Source: Polyangiaceae bacterium
GTDB lineage: Bacteria > Myxococcota_A > Polyangia > Polyangiales > Polyangiaceae
DNA length: 35,443 nt
Direction of reading: 5' to 3'
NCBI GenBank assembly: GCA_025453595.1
Contig: JALOQB010000018.1
Location: 1 to 35,443 of the forward strand
Shown here: one piece after another, positions 1 through 8,309 of the stretch
How the letters are laid out: each line of letters opens with the position of its first letter
Numbering within the stretch: position 1 is the first letter of the stretch
Position numbers and translations under genes: made by a program
Notes under the pieces: generated by a model
What the model was told of the DNA's origin: nothing
Seen by the model: the letters and a program-made list of their open reading frames with translations, nothing else
Databases searched by the model: none

Positions 1-541
1 GGTGGAGCCCGCAGGCCTGTGCCTGGCGCCACAGCTCCGGGAAGGCCTGGCTCGGGTAGATGAACAGCGCCAGCCCGCCGGGCGAGAGCAGCGCGGCGGC
101 GGCGGCAAGAAAGGGGGAGAGGGCCCCCCCCCGGGCGTCCGCCCGACGGGGCTCGGGGCAGCCAGGGCCGCGCTCGGGCGGGGTGTACGGGGGGTTGCAC
201 AGGACCAGCTCGGCCCGCTCCATCGCCGGCAACCTGGCCACATCGCAGGCCAGCACCTCGGAGGGGGGGTAAGGGGCGGCGTTGCCCGCGGCGAGCCGGG
301 CCATCCATGGATCGCGCTCGACCAGCGTCAGGGAAGCGCAGCCCCCCAGGTGCCTCAGCGCAAGCCCTGCGGCCCCGCACCCGGCGCCCAGGTCGATGGC
401 GCGGCGGACAGGCCCCAGCGCGAGGGCTTCGCGGGCCAGCAGCGGCGCGTCCACGTTGAAGCGATAGCCGTGGCCGCGCGCGGGTTGCACCAGCCGGAGC
501 GCTCCGGAGAAGAGGGTGTCGAGGGTGGTCTCGCCTGCCAT
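1..541 (-). CDS. SAM-dependent methyltransferase, TrmN6/PrmC-like (3' end outside window)
   Basis: Partial gene that starts with ATG at 541 and runs off the left edge after 180 codons. It is a class I SAM-dependent methyltransferase. The SAM-binding loop reads DLGAGCGAAGLAL near residues 60-75, and the amino-methyltransferase motif NPPYTPP lies near residue 120; NPPY places the target on an amino nitrogen. The N-terminal pattern (LFSGALRLVQP, then GYRFNVDAPLLA) resembles the tRNA1(Val) adenine-N6 methyltransferase group (TrmN6/YfiC), so tRNA modification is the best guess. PrmC-like protein glutamine methylation is the alternative. The gene is divergent from pdxH with only 20 bp between the starts, so the two promoters must overlap. 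A TTA at 250-252 is out of frame. The missing C-terminus prevents a firmer call. Confidence 0.8.
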   Translation of the reverse strand, partial: MAGETTLDTLFSGALRLVQPARGHGYRFNVDAPLLAREALALGPVRRAIDLGAGCGAAGLALRHLGGCASLTLVERDPWMARLAAGNAAPYPPSEVLACDVARLPAMERAELVLCNPPYTPPERGPGCPEPRRADARGGALSPFLAAAAALLSPGGLALFIYPSQAFPELWRQAQACGLH

Positions 542-561
542 TCGGACTAGGATCCGGGGCC

Positions 562-1200
562 ATGACCGATCTGGCCTCCTTGCGCCGCGACTATACCCTG
601 GCCTCCCTCGACGAGAGCGAGGTCGACGCCGATCCCTTCCGCCAGTTCGCCCGCTGGTTTGACGAGGCCTGCAAGGCAGAGGTCGGGGAGCCCAACGCGA
701 TGACCCTCGCCACCGCGTCCTCCGACGGCATGCCCTCCGCGCGGACCGTGCTGCTCAAGGGCTTCGACGCGCAGGGGTTCGTGTTCTACACCAACTACGA
801 GAGCCAGAAGGCCTCCGAGCTCGCCGCCAACCCCCGCGCCTCCCTGGCTTTTTTCTGGCACCCCATCGAGCGTCAGGTGCTCATCGGCGGCGCCGTCGAG
901 CGGGTGAGCCGCGAGGAGAGCGAGGCGTATTTCCGCCAGCGACCCCGGCTCAGCCAGCTGGGCGCCTGGGCCTCGGCGCAGAGCCGACCGGTCGCCTCGC
1001 GCCAGGCCCTGGAGCAGCGCTTCGCCGAGCTGGAGGCGCGCTACCAGGAGCAGGAGATCCCTTGCCCTCCCCACTGGGGAGGCTTCCGCGTTGTCCCCTC
1101 CACCATCGAGTTCTGGCAGGGGCGTCGCAGCCGTCTCCACGACCGCATCCGCTACACCCGCCAGGGGGCAGGCTGGGCTCTCCAGCGCGTCTGCCCCTGA
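562..1200 (+). CDS. pdxH: pyridoxamine 5'-phosphate oxidase
   Basis: FMN-dependent oxidase that converts pyridoxamine- or pyridoxine-5'-phosphate to pyridoxal 5'-phosphate, the last step of PLP synthesis and salvage; cytoplasmic dimer. The product is 212 aa, the usual length. Family signatures are visible in order: N-terminal LRRDYTLASL, FMN-contact stretch SARTVLLKGFD, FYTNYESQKASEL, LAFFWHPIERQV, and the C-terminal PxxWGGFRVVPSTIEFWQGRRSRLHDR. The extreme C-terminus ends RVCP where many homologues end RLAP. The ATG at 562 gives the canonical N-terminus. The stop is TGA. It converges with the lipoprotein gene ending at 1237, leaving 36 bp without an obvious terminator hairpin. Confidence 0.96.
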   Translation: MTDLASLRRDYTLASLDESEVDADPFRQFARWFDEACKAEVGEPNAMTLATASSDGMPSARTVLLKGFDAQGFVFYTNYESQKASELAANPRASLAFFWHPIERQVLIGGAVERVSREESEAYFRQRPRLSQLGAWASAQSRPVASRQALEQRFAELEARYQEQEIPCPPHWGGFRVVPSTIEFWQGRRSRLHDRIRYTRQGAGWALQRVCP

Positions 1201-1236
1201 GCTCCGGGCGTCGCCGGCGTCACCAGCGCCCGGCGC

Positions 1237-2817
1237 TCATGGCTTGCACTTGAGCGTCGCCGGGTCGCAGCCCCCGTTGCAGCAGGGGAGCCCGTTCGGC
1301 GAGCAGGCCATCTGGTCCTTGATGCAGGCGCCCCCCCCGGCGCCACCAGCGCCGCTCGCCCCCCCGGCGCCGCCCTGGCCCACCAGCGCGCACACGCCGG
1401 TCTCCTTGCTGCACTCCCCCTCGCAGCAGAACGCGCCATCGCTCAGGCAGAACTGGCCCAGCGGCACGCAGCTCGGGCACACCCCTTCGCTGGCGCTGCA
1501 GCTCCCCTTGCAGCAGCCTGCCCCGAAGCCATCCCCGAGCCCCCCCCCGGAGCAGGGCTGGCCGGGCTGGGCGCAGGGCTGGCAGACCTTGAAGAACGGG
1601 CTGCAGGCGCCGCCGTCGCAGCAGGTTTGCCCCTCGGAGCAGGGGTTGTTCGCCGGGATGCAGGCGGGCCCGCCCGCGGCCCCCGCGGCCCCTCCTGCCC
1701 CGCCCTTGACCCCCGTGCCGCAGACGTCGCGACAGGCGTCCTGCACGCAGTGCAGCACGTCGATGAAGATCTGCATCCCCCCCGAGTACTTGATCGAGCA
1801 GTTGCTCTGGCAGGCCCCGTTGCCCGGGGCGCACTCGGAGAGGCATGCCAGCGCCGCCGCGCAGGTCGAGTTGGTCGGATCGTTCTTGCAGATCGTCGCC
1901 TCCTCGCAGCACAGCGCGTCGAAGCAGTCGTTGCAGGCGTCCCCGTTCTCCGGGATCACCAGCCCGCAGCGCTCCCCGTTCGGGATGCCCCCTTCCGCCT
2001 CGCACAGCCCCGCTCCCTTCAGCTTGGCCAGGATCTCCCCGCAGGCCTTGTCGCTGTCCGCCTTCTTGAGCGCCGTGTCGATCGACTCCAGGCACTCCAG
2101 TCGCGGGTCCTGCTTCATGCCGTCGCAGCAGCCCGAGAGCGTCGCGCAGCTCCCCTGGAGGGCCCCGCCGCCGCCGAAGGGATCCCCCGCCTGTCCGGAA
2201 GTTCCGGATGCACCTCCGGCGCCCCCGACCCCGCCGGCGCCGCCGGTCGGGGGCTGGCAGGTGGTCTTCGGGGCCCCCTGGTTGACCCAGGCCTTGTAGG
2301 CGCTCAGCTCGCTGGCGGTCACCTCGGGGGACCCCTTGGGGGGCATCGGCGCGTTGAGGTTCTGCATCCGATCCAGGGAGACCTGGGCCAGGGTCTTGCC
2401 CTGGCTGGGCTTCATCAGATCGTCATGGTCGACCAGGGGCATCGGGGCGCCCTTGGGCGGATCGCTGTGGCACTGCTGGCACTTGGCGGCGAACAGCGCC
2501 TCGATCTCGCAGGGCAGGCCGGAGGTGCTGGGGGCGCCGCCCGCGCCGGCGCCGCTCTGTCCGGAACCTCCGGACCCTGCCCCCCCGCTGGGCCCCCCTG
2601 CAGGCCCCGCGCCGCCCGCGCCTCCGGAGCCCCCGTCGGAGGAGCCCCCCTGGCCGCCCTCTTCGCCGCCCTGACCGCCGTTCCCGCTCTTGTTCTTCTT
2701 GGTGAGGGGGCGCCCTGGAGGCTCATCGGCGGGGGGGGCTTCGCCGCAGGACCAGAGCGCGGCGGTGGCGAGCAGACCGAAGGCGCAGACCCGCAGGAAC
2801 ATCAAGCTAGGGCGCAT
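1237..2817 (-). CDS. cytochrome-c-motif lipoprotein with Cys-rich C-terminal repeats
   Basis: Protein of 526 aa with a lipoprotein signal peptide (lipobox LWSC, Cys24), followed by a long Gly/Ser linker (about residues 45-100) typical of myxobacterial surface lipoproteins. A single haem-binding motif CQQCH lies at residues 113-117, and a downstream MPPKGSPEV stretch could supply a distal Met, as in small planctomycete/myxobacterial cytochromes. A second Gly-rich linker follows. The C-terminal 150 residues are Cys-dense and contain about four repeats of a C-x(5,6)-CC-x-G-x-C knot-like pattern (for example GQTCCDGGAC, AFCCEGEC, LPCCNGGC), probably disulfide-bonded modules. It lies 12 nt downstream of the larger cytochrome lipoprotein and is surely co-transcribed with it. 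Inferred role: electron transfer or a structural partner at the outer membrane. The substrate is unknown. Confidence 0.85.
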   Translation of the reverse strand: MRPSLMFLRVCAFGLLATAALWSCGEAPPADEPPGRPLTKKNKSGNGGQGGEEGGQGGSSDGGSGGAGGAGPAGGPSGGAGSGGSGQSGAGAGGAPSTSGLPCEIEALFAAKCQQCHSDPPKGAPMPLVDHDDLMKPSQGKTLAQVSLDRMQNLNAPMPPKGSPEVTASELSAYKAWVNQGAPKTTCQPPTGGAGGVGGAGGASGTSGQAGDPFGGGGALQGSCATLSGCCDGMKQDPRLECLESIDTALKKADSDKACGEILAKLKGAGLCEAEGGIPNGERCGLVIPENGDACNDCFDALCCEEATICKNDPTNSTCAAALACLSECAPGNGACQSNCSIKYSGGMQIFIDVLHCVQDACRDVCGTGVKGGAGGAAGAAGGPACIPANNPCSEGQTCCDGGACSPFFKVCQPCAQPGQPCSGGGLGDGFGAGCCKGSCSASEGVCPSCVPLGQFCLSDGAFCCEGECSKETGVCALVGQGGAGGASGAGGAGGGACIKDQMACSPNGLPCCNGGCDPATLKCKP

Positions 2818-2829
2818 CCGGCGAGGGTA

Positions 2830-5049
2830 TCAAAGAGACTCGAGGTAAGCGATGAGGTCCGCGAGCTGTTCCTTGGAGAGCTGGGAGGTGGCGCCATGCT
2901 TCCCGCTCTGGGCGGTGACATCGTAGAAGCGCGACTCCAGGGTCGGAGTTGAACCGTCGTGAAGGAAGGGACCACGGAAGGCCACATCGATCAGCGAGGG
3001 GACCTGGGTGGCGTAGCCAAACCCGATGTCGTGGTTCTTGTTGTTGGTGAGGTTGGAGCCGCTGTGGCAGTCGGCGCAGCCGACCGTCGAGTCGTTGAAG
3101 AGCTGCTTGCCGCGGGCGATGGACTTCTGCTCCTCGGCGCTGGGGAAGTCGTGCTGCTTCGGCAGGATGTTGTTCATCCAGGCCTCGAGGGCGCCCTGGC
3201 GCTCGGGGGTGGGGAGGGAGGGGGCGCCCATGCGGTGCACGAACACGTCGTTCATGAGGTCTTCAACCCCGGCGAACTCGGCGTCCCAGTGGAAGGGCGC
3301 GGTGTCGAGGAACCCGGCGCGGAAGGTCTGTGTGCGCCGGGCGATCTCCTTGACGGGCTGGCCGTTCTTGTCGACCTCGGGGGTGAAGCGCCAGGTGCGC
3401 GCGTCGTCCTGGCCCTCGGCGTGGCAGCCCGCGCAGCTCATGCCGCGGCCCGTGTTGGTGTGGAACAGGTTGTAGCCCTCGTTGGCCACGCTGGTGCCGG
3501 AGAGGGGCACCTCGGTCACCTGGCTCCCGCTCACGATGTAGAGCGCCGCAGGCTCGCGGGAGAGCACGACCTCGCGGCCCTGACCATCCATGTCGATGGA
3601 GGTCGGCTGCCCCGGCAGCGTGACCCCGTCCTTGAACTCAAGGCCGCACAGGTCCCTGTCAAACTTGTCCGAGCTGTCCGCCGGGCTGCCGCTTGTGTCG
3701 ATCGCTGGCACGCGGACCACGTTCCGCAGCGGCGCCCCGTCCTGGCTGGCGCCGTTGACGTTCCCCCCCAGCACCACGCTGTAGCTCTTGCCGTCCTTGG
3801 AGCGCGCGATGTCCACCGGCAGCGCGCCGCTGGGCAGCGCCGGGCCGTTGTAGACCTCGCCGGTCTCGGACACGCTCGACACCAGGCCCACCAGCACCGG
3901 AGGCGTGCAGATCGGCTTGCCCTTGGTGGTGACGCAGGTCTTCCCGCCGTAGCCAGACTTGCTGCAGGTCGTGGTCTCGTTCTGCTGCGTGCCGCCCCCG
4001 TTGTCCGAGGTTGACACGTTGATGACCCGATCGGTGCCGCCCTGGTGGGCGATCAGGATCTCCCCCGTGGAGCCCACCTTCGACCGCCACGCCAGCGCGG
4101 GGATGTAGTTCTGCTCGACGCCGCCGCCCAGCCCCTCGGCCTTCAGCTGCTCTGCCGAGGTATCCTTGCGGACCCCCAGCCCCACCGGCGCCCCGAGCAC
4201 CGTCCCGTCGCTCTGCACCTTGAGCACCTGGGCCTGCCGGAACGTGGTGACGAAGGTGCTGCCCCCCTTGAGGATCACGTCGCGCAGGTCGAAGACCGTG
4301 GCGCCCTCGTGCTTCACCTTGACCCGCGCGAGCGGCTGCGACTGCGTTGCATCCGCCGAGAGCGTGACCAGATCCCCCGCCGCGCAGGCGATCAGCAGCG
4401 CGTTGTCCGAGGCCCGGTGCGCGAGGCCCCGGGGCATCGCGCAGACCTGGCGCAAGCCGACCTGCATGCCGCTGAAGAGATCGATGGTCGCGACCCCGCC
4501 GCCGCGGCGCAGCGCCACGTGCACCTGGCCCGAATCATCCTGGACCATCCGGCCCGGCTCGGACCCGATCGGAAGCTGGATCTGCGCCTTCACCGAGGGA
4601 CCCGTCAGATCCACGATGGACACCATGTCCCGGTCCGGATCCGCCGCCACCGCGGTCTTCCCGTCCTTCAGCACCAGGAGCGTACCCCCCGTCATCGGGA
4701 CCGACCCCTTCTGCGCCGAGCCATTCCACGGCGGCGGCTCCTTGATCGGCTCCTCGGTCGTTCCGCCTGCACCTGCAGCCGAGCCGCCGGTGCCCGCCCC
4801 GCCGCTGCTGGTACCGCCGGTACCGCCAGCGCCGCCGTTGCTGGTCCCACCGCTCCCGCTGCTGCTGGTGCCGCCGGTCCCCGCGTCGTTGCTCGTGCCG
4901 CTGCTGGTGCCGCCCGTGTTGTCCGGGTTGTTCGGGTTCTTCTTCGGCTGCAGGCCGCTCGCCCCCTCGTTCTCGCTGCTCTCCCCCCCGGAACAAGCCA
5001 CCACCGCCAGAGCCATCGGAACCAGAAACGCACACAGAATGCGACGCAT
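2830..5049 (-). CDS. lipoprotein with propeller-like domain and di-haem cytochrome c (MauG/CcpA-like) domain
   Basis: Starting at ATG 5049 gives a 739-aa protein with a clean lipoprotein signal (MRRILCAFLVPMALAVVACS); upstream in-frame starts only add a non-signal leader. After a Gly/Ser/Thr/Asn-rich linker come roughly 400 residues resembling a WD/YVTN-type beta-propeller (for example TLLVLKDGKTAVAADPDRDMV). Two haem c motifs follow, CAGCH near residue 539 and CADCH near 658, in the arrangement of bacterial di-haem peroxidase/MauG-like domains, ending PFLHDGSTPTL...LADLIAYLESL. Known relatives are periplasmic or surface oxidoreductases. It is the first gene of a two-gene operon with the downstream mono-haem lipoprotein. 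A TTA at 2846-2848 is out of frame. The electron donor and substrate cannot be read from the sequence. Confidence 0.88.
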   Translation of the reverse strand: MRRILCAFLVPMALAVVACSGGESSENEGASGLQPKKNPNNPDNTGGTSSGTSNDAGTGGTSSSGSGGTSNGGAGGTGGTSSGGAGTGGSAAGAGGTTEEPIKEPPPWNGSAQKGSVPMTGGTLLVLKDGKTAVAADPDRDMVSIVDLTGPSVKAQIQLPIGSEPGRMVQDDSGQVHVALRRGGGVATIDLFSGMQVGLRQVCAMPRGLAHRASDNALLIACAAGDLVTLSADATQSQPLARVKVKHEGATVFDLRDVILKGGSTFVTTFRQAQVLKVQSDGTVLGAPVGLGVRKDTSAEQLKAEGLGGGVEQNYIPALAWRSKVGSTGEILIAHQGGTDRVINVSTSDNGGGTQQNETTTCSKSGYGGKTCVTTKGKPICTPPVLVGLVSSVSETGEVYNGPALPSGALPVDIARSKDGKSYSVVLGGNVNGASQDGAPLRNVVRVPAIDTSGSPADSSDKFDRDLCGLEFKDGVTLPGQPTSIDMDGQGREVVLSREPAALYIVSGSQVTEVPLSGTSVANEGYNLFHTNTGRGMSCAGCHAEGQDDARTWRFTPEVDKNGQPVKEIARRTQTFRAGFLDTAPFHWDAEFAGVEDLMNDVFVHRMGAPSLPTPERQGALEAWMNNILPKQHDFPSAEEQKSIARGKQLFNDSTVGCADCHSGSNLTNNKNHDIGFGYATQVPSLIDVAFRGPFLHDGSTPTLESRFYDVTAQSGKHGATSQLSKEQLADLIAYLESL

Positions 5050-5158
5050 ACCCCGTATCAGTGCAAGGTATGCGCCAGGACAGGGTGGCCGGAAAAAGAT
5101 TCGCAAAGTGGCGAAATCAGCCCTTCTCTACCCGGGTGAACACCCCAGAGCTGGGGGT

Positions 5159-5887
5159 TCAACGATCCAGGGAGGGGGGCTGCGCCAACCCAACACCCGC
5201 AAAGAAGGACCCCCACCCCTCGGCCTCCCGCAGGCCCTCCACCCGGAGCGCTACCCCCAGCCGTTGCCCCACCCGGAGCGCCTCCGCCAGGTAGGGCTTC
5301 ACCAGGTCGGGCGATGGGCGCAGCGAGGGGGGCAGCGAGGCCCCTGGTGGCTCCTCCGCCAGCGCGAGGTTCAGGGCCTGGGCCCCGCGGGCACCGACCA
5401 GCCGCACCAGCTCGGCCAGGTGCCGGAAATTGCTCCGGGTCACCACGCTGGTCACCCCCACCCGGAGCCCCACCCCGCGGGCCACCCCCAGCCCGGTGAG
5501 GGTCTGCGCGAAGCTCCCCCCGGTACGTGTATGGAAATCATGGATAGCCGCGGTGCTCCCGTGGAGCGAGACGTCGACCCCGGTGGCGCCGGCCTCCCGG
5601 AGCCCGCGGGTGTAGGGGGCGTAGGCGAGGCGCCGTCCGTTGGTCTGGATCACCAGCTCGCGAGCGCCGTGCTGCCGCGCCAGGCGGAGCAGGTCGAAGA
5701 GCTCCGGGTGCAGCGTGGGTTCCCCGCCCACGAAGGCCAGAGGCTGGCCAGAGGAAACGGCTTCGAGGAGACGCGCCTCGATGGCGGAGCGCTCGAAGAA
5801 GGGGGATTCAGGCCCGAGGCGGGCCTGCTGCTGGGGGCAGAAGGCGCAGGCGTTGTTGCAGCGAAGGGTGAGCCAGAGCGCCTGCAC
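5159..5887 (-). CDS. short radical SAM protein
   Basis: Protein of 242 aa with the radical SAM cluster C-x3-C-x2-C (CNNACAFC, residues 10-17), the GGEPT motif (FVGGEPTLHP) and a later VDVSLHG strand, so it has a complete but short radical SAM core. No SPASM or other auxiliary Cys cluster follows. The start is GTG at 5887: an in-frame TAG at 5894-5896 rules out an earlier start. The Tat-signal protein gene upstream ends at TTA 5895-5897, only 7 nt before this GTG, so the two are probably translationally coupled. No good Shine-Dalgarno is visible. The substrate is unknown; a modifying enzyme acting on the upstream gene product is possible but speculative. Confidence 0.82.
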   Translation of the reverse strand: MQALWLTLRCNNACAFCPQQQARLGPESPFFERSAIEARLLEAVSSGQPLAFVGGEPTLHPELFDLLRLARQHGARELVIQTNGRRLAYAPYTRGLREAGATGVDVSLHGSTAAIHDFHTRTGGSFAQTLTGLGVARGVGLRVGVTSVVTRSNFRHLAELVRLVGARGAQALNLALAEEPPGASLPPSLRPSPDLVKPYLAEALRVGQRLGVALRVEGLREAEGWGSFFAGVGLAQPPSLDR

Positions 5888-5894
5888 GAGGGGC

Positions 5895-6389
5895 TAAGTA
5901 GAGCTGCGCCTGGTAGCGCCGCTGGCGCTCGCGGAGGGGCAGCAGGCGGGCCACCGGCACGAGGTGTTCGTGCTGCTCGAGAGAGCGAGCGAGGGCCATC
6001 ACGGCGAGGCCACGGCCCTCGTGGGTGCGTGCGCCGCCGTGCCCCTGGTTCTTGACGAACAGCTCGAGGTGGGAGGTACGCGCCGGACCACGTTGAGCCT
6101 TGCTGGAGTCATCGAGGGCGCAGATCTCGACGAGGAACGAGTCGTCGCCGGGGCCAGCGAGCCGCAGCGAGAAGGTGCCGCGGTGGATGGGGGTCACCTC
6201 GGTGACCCGGTAAGCACCGGCCGCAAGCCCGAGGAGCGCGCTGGGAGCAGCGGCTTCAAAGGGATCGCCGGCGGGTGATGGGGCAGGGGCAGGGGGGGTA
6301 GCTTGGGCCGTGCTGGTCACGAGGAGGCCCGGCACCACCAGGCCGAGACCCCCCAGAACAACACGACGAGGAAGATGACTGAAGTCCAT
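5895..6389 (-). CDS. Tat-signal secreted protein of unknown function, ends at TTA
   Basis: Starting at ATG 6389 the N-terminus is MDFSHLPRRVVLGGLGLVVP, a twin-arginine-like signal (PRRVVLGG plus a hydrophobic stretch ending TSTAQA), so the protein is probably exported folded. The mature part (about 130 aa) begins with an Ala/Pro-rich stretch and then has segments such as YRVTEVTPIHRGTFSLRL and SHLELFVKNQGHGG. I do not recognise the family. No TAA, TAG or TGA occurs until 5808, which would overlap the radical SAM gene by 80 nt. An in-frame TTA at 5895-5897 ends the protein after QAQLY at 164 aa, 7 nt before that gene's GTG. I therefore end the CDS at TTA. A second TTA at 6211-6213 is out of frame. 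Confidence 0.72.
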
Positions 6390-6484
6390 GAAGCCTCCGC
6401 GCGAACCTTCATGGTGCAAGGCCCCGGGCCGCAGGTCAACACTTCACCAGGGGCATCTGCGAAATGCTTTCTGGGAGCGCCGCG

Positions 6485-7096
6485 TCAGAACCCCCACTGA
6501 ACCTGGAGGAGGTACTGGCCCCACTGCCCGCCTCGATGCCCGTGGAGCCGCCACCCGGCCCCCAGGGACCAGCGCTCGGTCAGTCGGTATTCAGCCCCGA
6601 GCGCCAGCACCACGCCGAGGCGGATCTCCTGCGCACGCTGGCCCAGCAGCGCCTGCCAGCGCCCCTCCCCCGCCGAGAGCCGGGACCCCCCCAGCATCAG
6701 GCCGCCGTAGGGGCTGAGCCGGGTGACATCCAGCACGTACACCAGGCCGCTGTAGGCCGTCAGCCCCTGGACCGGGAAGGGGAAGCGCTGCTCCTGGCAG
6801 GGGGCCGGCGGCTCCGGGCACGGGGAGGGGGCGGGTTGCTTCAGGTCGTAGCTGGCCAGGCTCACCTCGCTCAGCCACCGGAACTGATCGTTCAGGTCGT
6901 AGCGAAACCCCAGGTGAAGCCCGGGGGCCTGGGCCTGGTACGGAGGGCGCTCCAGATCAAGGTAATCAAGGCCCCCGCCCAGCCAGCGCCGCGGCCCCTC
7001 GGCCTGCGCCACCGACCCTTGCAGCAGGATCATCAGGGGCCACCAGCGCAACCACCGCACCGCCCTCTTGTCGCACGAAGCCTTCCCGGTGGCCAC
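6485..7096 (-). CDS. small outer-membrane beta-barrel protein
   Basis: Predicted outer-membrane or periplasm-exposed protein of 203 aa. The start chosen is GTG at 7096, which has a strong GGAGGG Shine-Dalgarno 5 nt upstream; a second GTG at 7060 is the alternative. A signal peptide (RWLRWWPLMILLQGSVAQA) is followed by alternating aromatic/hydrophobic strands (LGGGLDYLDL, LHLGFRYDLN, FRWLSEVSLASYDL, LGVVLALGAEYRL, LGAGWRLHG, LLQVQWGF). The C-terminal Phe is the classical Bam recognition end of outer-membrane barrels. A Cys-containing loop (PSPCPEPPAPCQEQ) lies in the middle. It resembles 8-strand OmpA/OmpW-type barrels, but no specific family is recognised. It is divergent from the gene at 7158. 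Confidence 0.72.
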   Translation of the reverse strand: MATGKASCDKRAVRWLRWWPLMILLQGSVAQAEGPRRWLGGGLDYLDLERPPYQAQAPGLHLGFRYDLNDQFRWLSEVSLASYDLKQPAPSPCPEPPAPCQEQRFPFPVQGLTAYSGLVYVLDVTRLSPYGGLMLGGSRLSAGEGRWQALLGQRAQEIRLGVVLALGAEYRLTERWSLGAGWRLHGHRGGQWGQYLLQVQWGF

Positions 7097-7157
7097 CGGA
7101 TCCCTCCGGCGCTTTCTCCTCGCCCCCCGCGCCTCGTCGTCTAAGGTTCTCGCTCCC

Positions 7158-8309
7158 ATGCGCTGGCGGTTCCCTGACCCATCGGAAGAGCCCGATCGTC
7201 GCCCGGTTGTTGCGGCCATCCAGGCCTTCTGGAGCGACTTCTCCTCTCACCAGCGGGCCCTGACCGAGGCCCTCTCCTCCGGCGAACTCCCCGACACGGG
7301 CTGGCTCACCGCGGGCCTCAAGGCCATCCACCCGGCCCTCTCCTGGGAGCTCGCGGGGCTCGACGACGCCCGCTGGCTGCTCGCCATCTCCGGCGAGGCC
7401 CAGCGCCACCTCGCCCCGCTGATCGAGCGGATCCTCCAGGAGGCCCCCGGCGCCCTCCCCTGGGCCTTCGCGTCGGGCCGACCCCCCAAACCCCTGGCCG
7501 AGGCCTCCGCGTACACCGAGCGCCTCGCGGGCCGCCCCCTCGACGGATGGACCTGCCGCGTCGAGCCCGCCGAGCACCACCTGATCGCGGTCCACTTCGG
7601 CGTCCCTGGCTGCGAGGGCCCCCGGGACCGGGACGCGCACATCGCATCCATGCTCGCCTGCGACGCCCTCCTCGGCAGCGAGCTCTTCGAGCGCTGGGTC
7701 GGCGCCGTGCGTGTCCACCCTGCCGAGGGCTTCGAGGGGGCCCCCCTCGACGGGCTCCGGGCCGGCGTCGAGGCAAGGCGAGACGCCCTCCGGCAAGCCC
7801 TGCCGTCGCGCCCCGTCCACAGCGCCATCCACGACGCCTCCTGGGCCCTCTACAAGTTCAACCCCCGGCGCCGCGAGGACTACAAGCACCGGCTCGATCT
7901 CTTCGTCGGCAAGACCATGTACCCGGCCCTCTGGCAGAGCGCCCACGGCGATATCTCGTTCTACTCCGAGCGCTTCTCTCGCCTCGGCGAGACCTTCGTT
8001 TACCTCAAGCTCGACAACGAACTCGGCTTCGGCGACGGCGGCTTCGAGGACAAGAGCGAGCTGGAAGATGCCCTCGACGAGGCCCTCCAGGAGGCTCGCC
8101 TCGGCTGCGTCATCGGCGGCGGCTCCGGGCTCCGTTACGACTACGTCGACCTCGCCCTCCTCGATGTCCCCGCCGCCGTCGAGATCGTGGGCCGCATCCT
8201 CCGCGAGGGCAAGGCCCCCCGCCGCTGCTGGATGCTCTTCTTCGACGAGCACCTCGCCTCCGAATGGATCGGCTTTCGACCGAAAACACCGCCCCCCCCG
8301 GGGTTCTAA
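7158..8309 (+). CDS. conserved-looking hypothetical cytoplasmic protein
   Basis: Protein of 383 aa with no signal peptide or membrane segment. ATG 7158 (MRWRFPDPSEEPD) is chosen over an upstream in-frame ATG because the latter would lie antisense inside the divergent gene. The sequence reads as a real soluble protein with a Trp/Phe-containing N-terminal helix (AIQAFWSDFSSHQRALTEAL), a middle region (CRVEPAEHHLIAVHFGVPG) and a C-terminal region (GKTMYPALWQSAHGDISFYSERFSRLGETFVYLKLDNELGFGDGGFEDKSELEDALDEAL...). I do not recognise the family. It stops at TAA 8307-8309. On the opposite strand these same three bases are the TTA that ends the convergent FemAB-like gene. Confidence 0.8.
   Translation: MRWRFPDPSEEPDRRPVVAAIQAFWSDFSSHQRALTEALSSGELPDTGWLTAGLKAIHPALSWELAGLDDARWLLAISGEAQRHLAPLIERILQEAPGALPWAFASGRPPKPLAEASAYTERLAGRPLDGWTCRVEPAEHHLIAVHFGVPGCEGPRDRDAHIASMLACDALLGSELFERWVGAVRVHPAEGFEGAPLDGLRAGVEARRDALRQALPSRPVHSAIHDASWALYKFNPRRREDYKHRLDLFVGKTMYPALWQSAHGDISFYSERFSRLGETFVYLKLDNELGFGDGGFEDKSELEDALDEALQEARLGCVIGGGSGLRYDYVDLALLDVPAAVEIVGRILREGKAPRRCWMLFFDEHLASEWIGFRPKTPPPPGF
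8307..8309. other. bidirectional stop: TAA (+) / TTA (-)
   Basis: The same three base pairs are the in-frame TAA stop of the + strand gene and the in-frame TTA that ends the - strand FemAB-like gene. In the standard code no stop is the reverse complement of another stop, so this zero-gap arrangement is only possible if TTA terminates translation. Confidence 0.8.

Noticed and set aside
4750-4960. Repetitive GGT/GCC-rich stretch that could be a tandem repeat or recombination site
   Set aside because: It encodes the Gly/Ser/Thr linker of the di-haem lipoprotein; the periodicity is explained by the low-complexity protein sequence.
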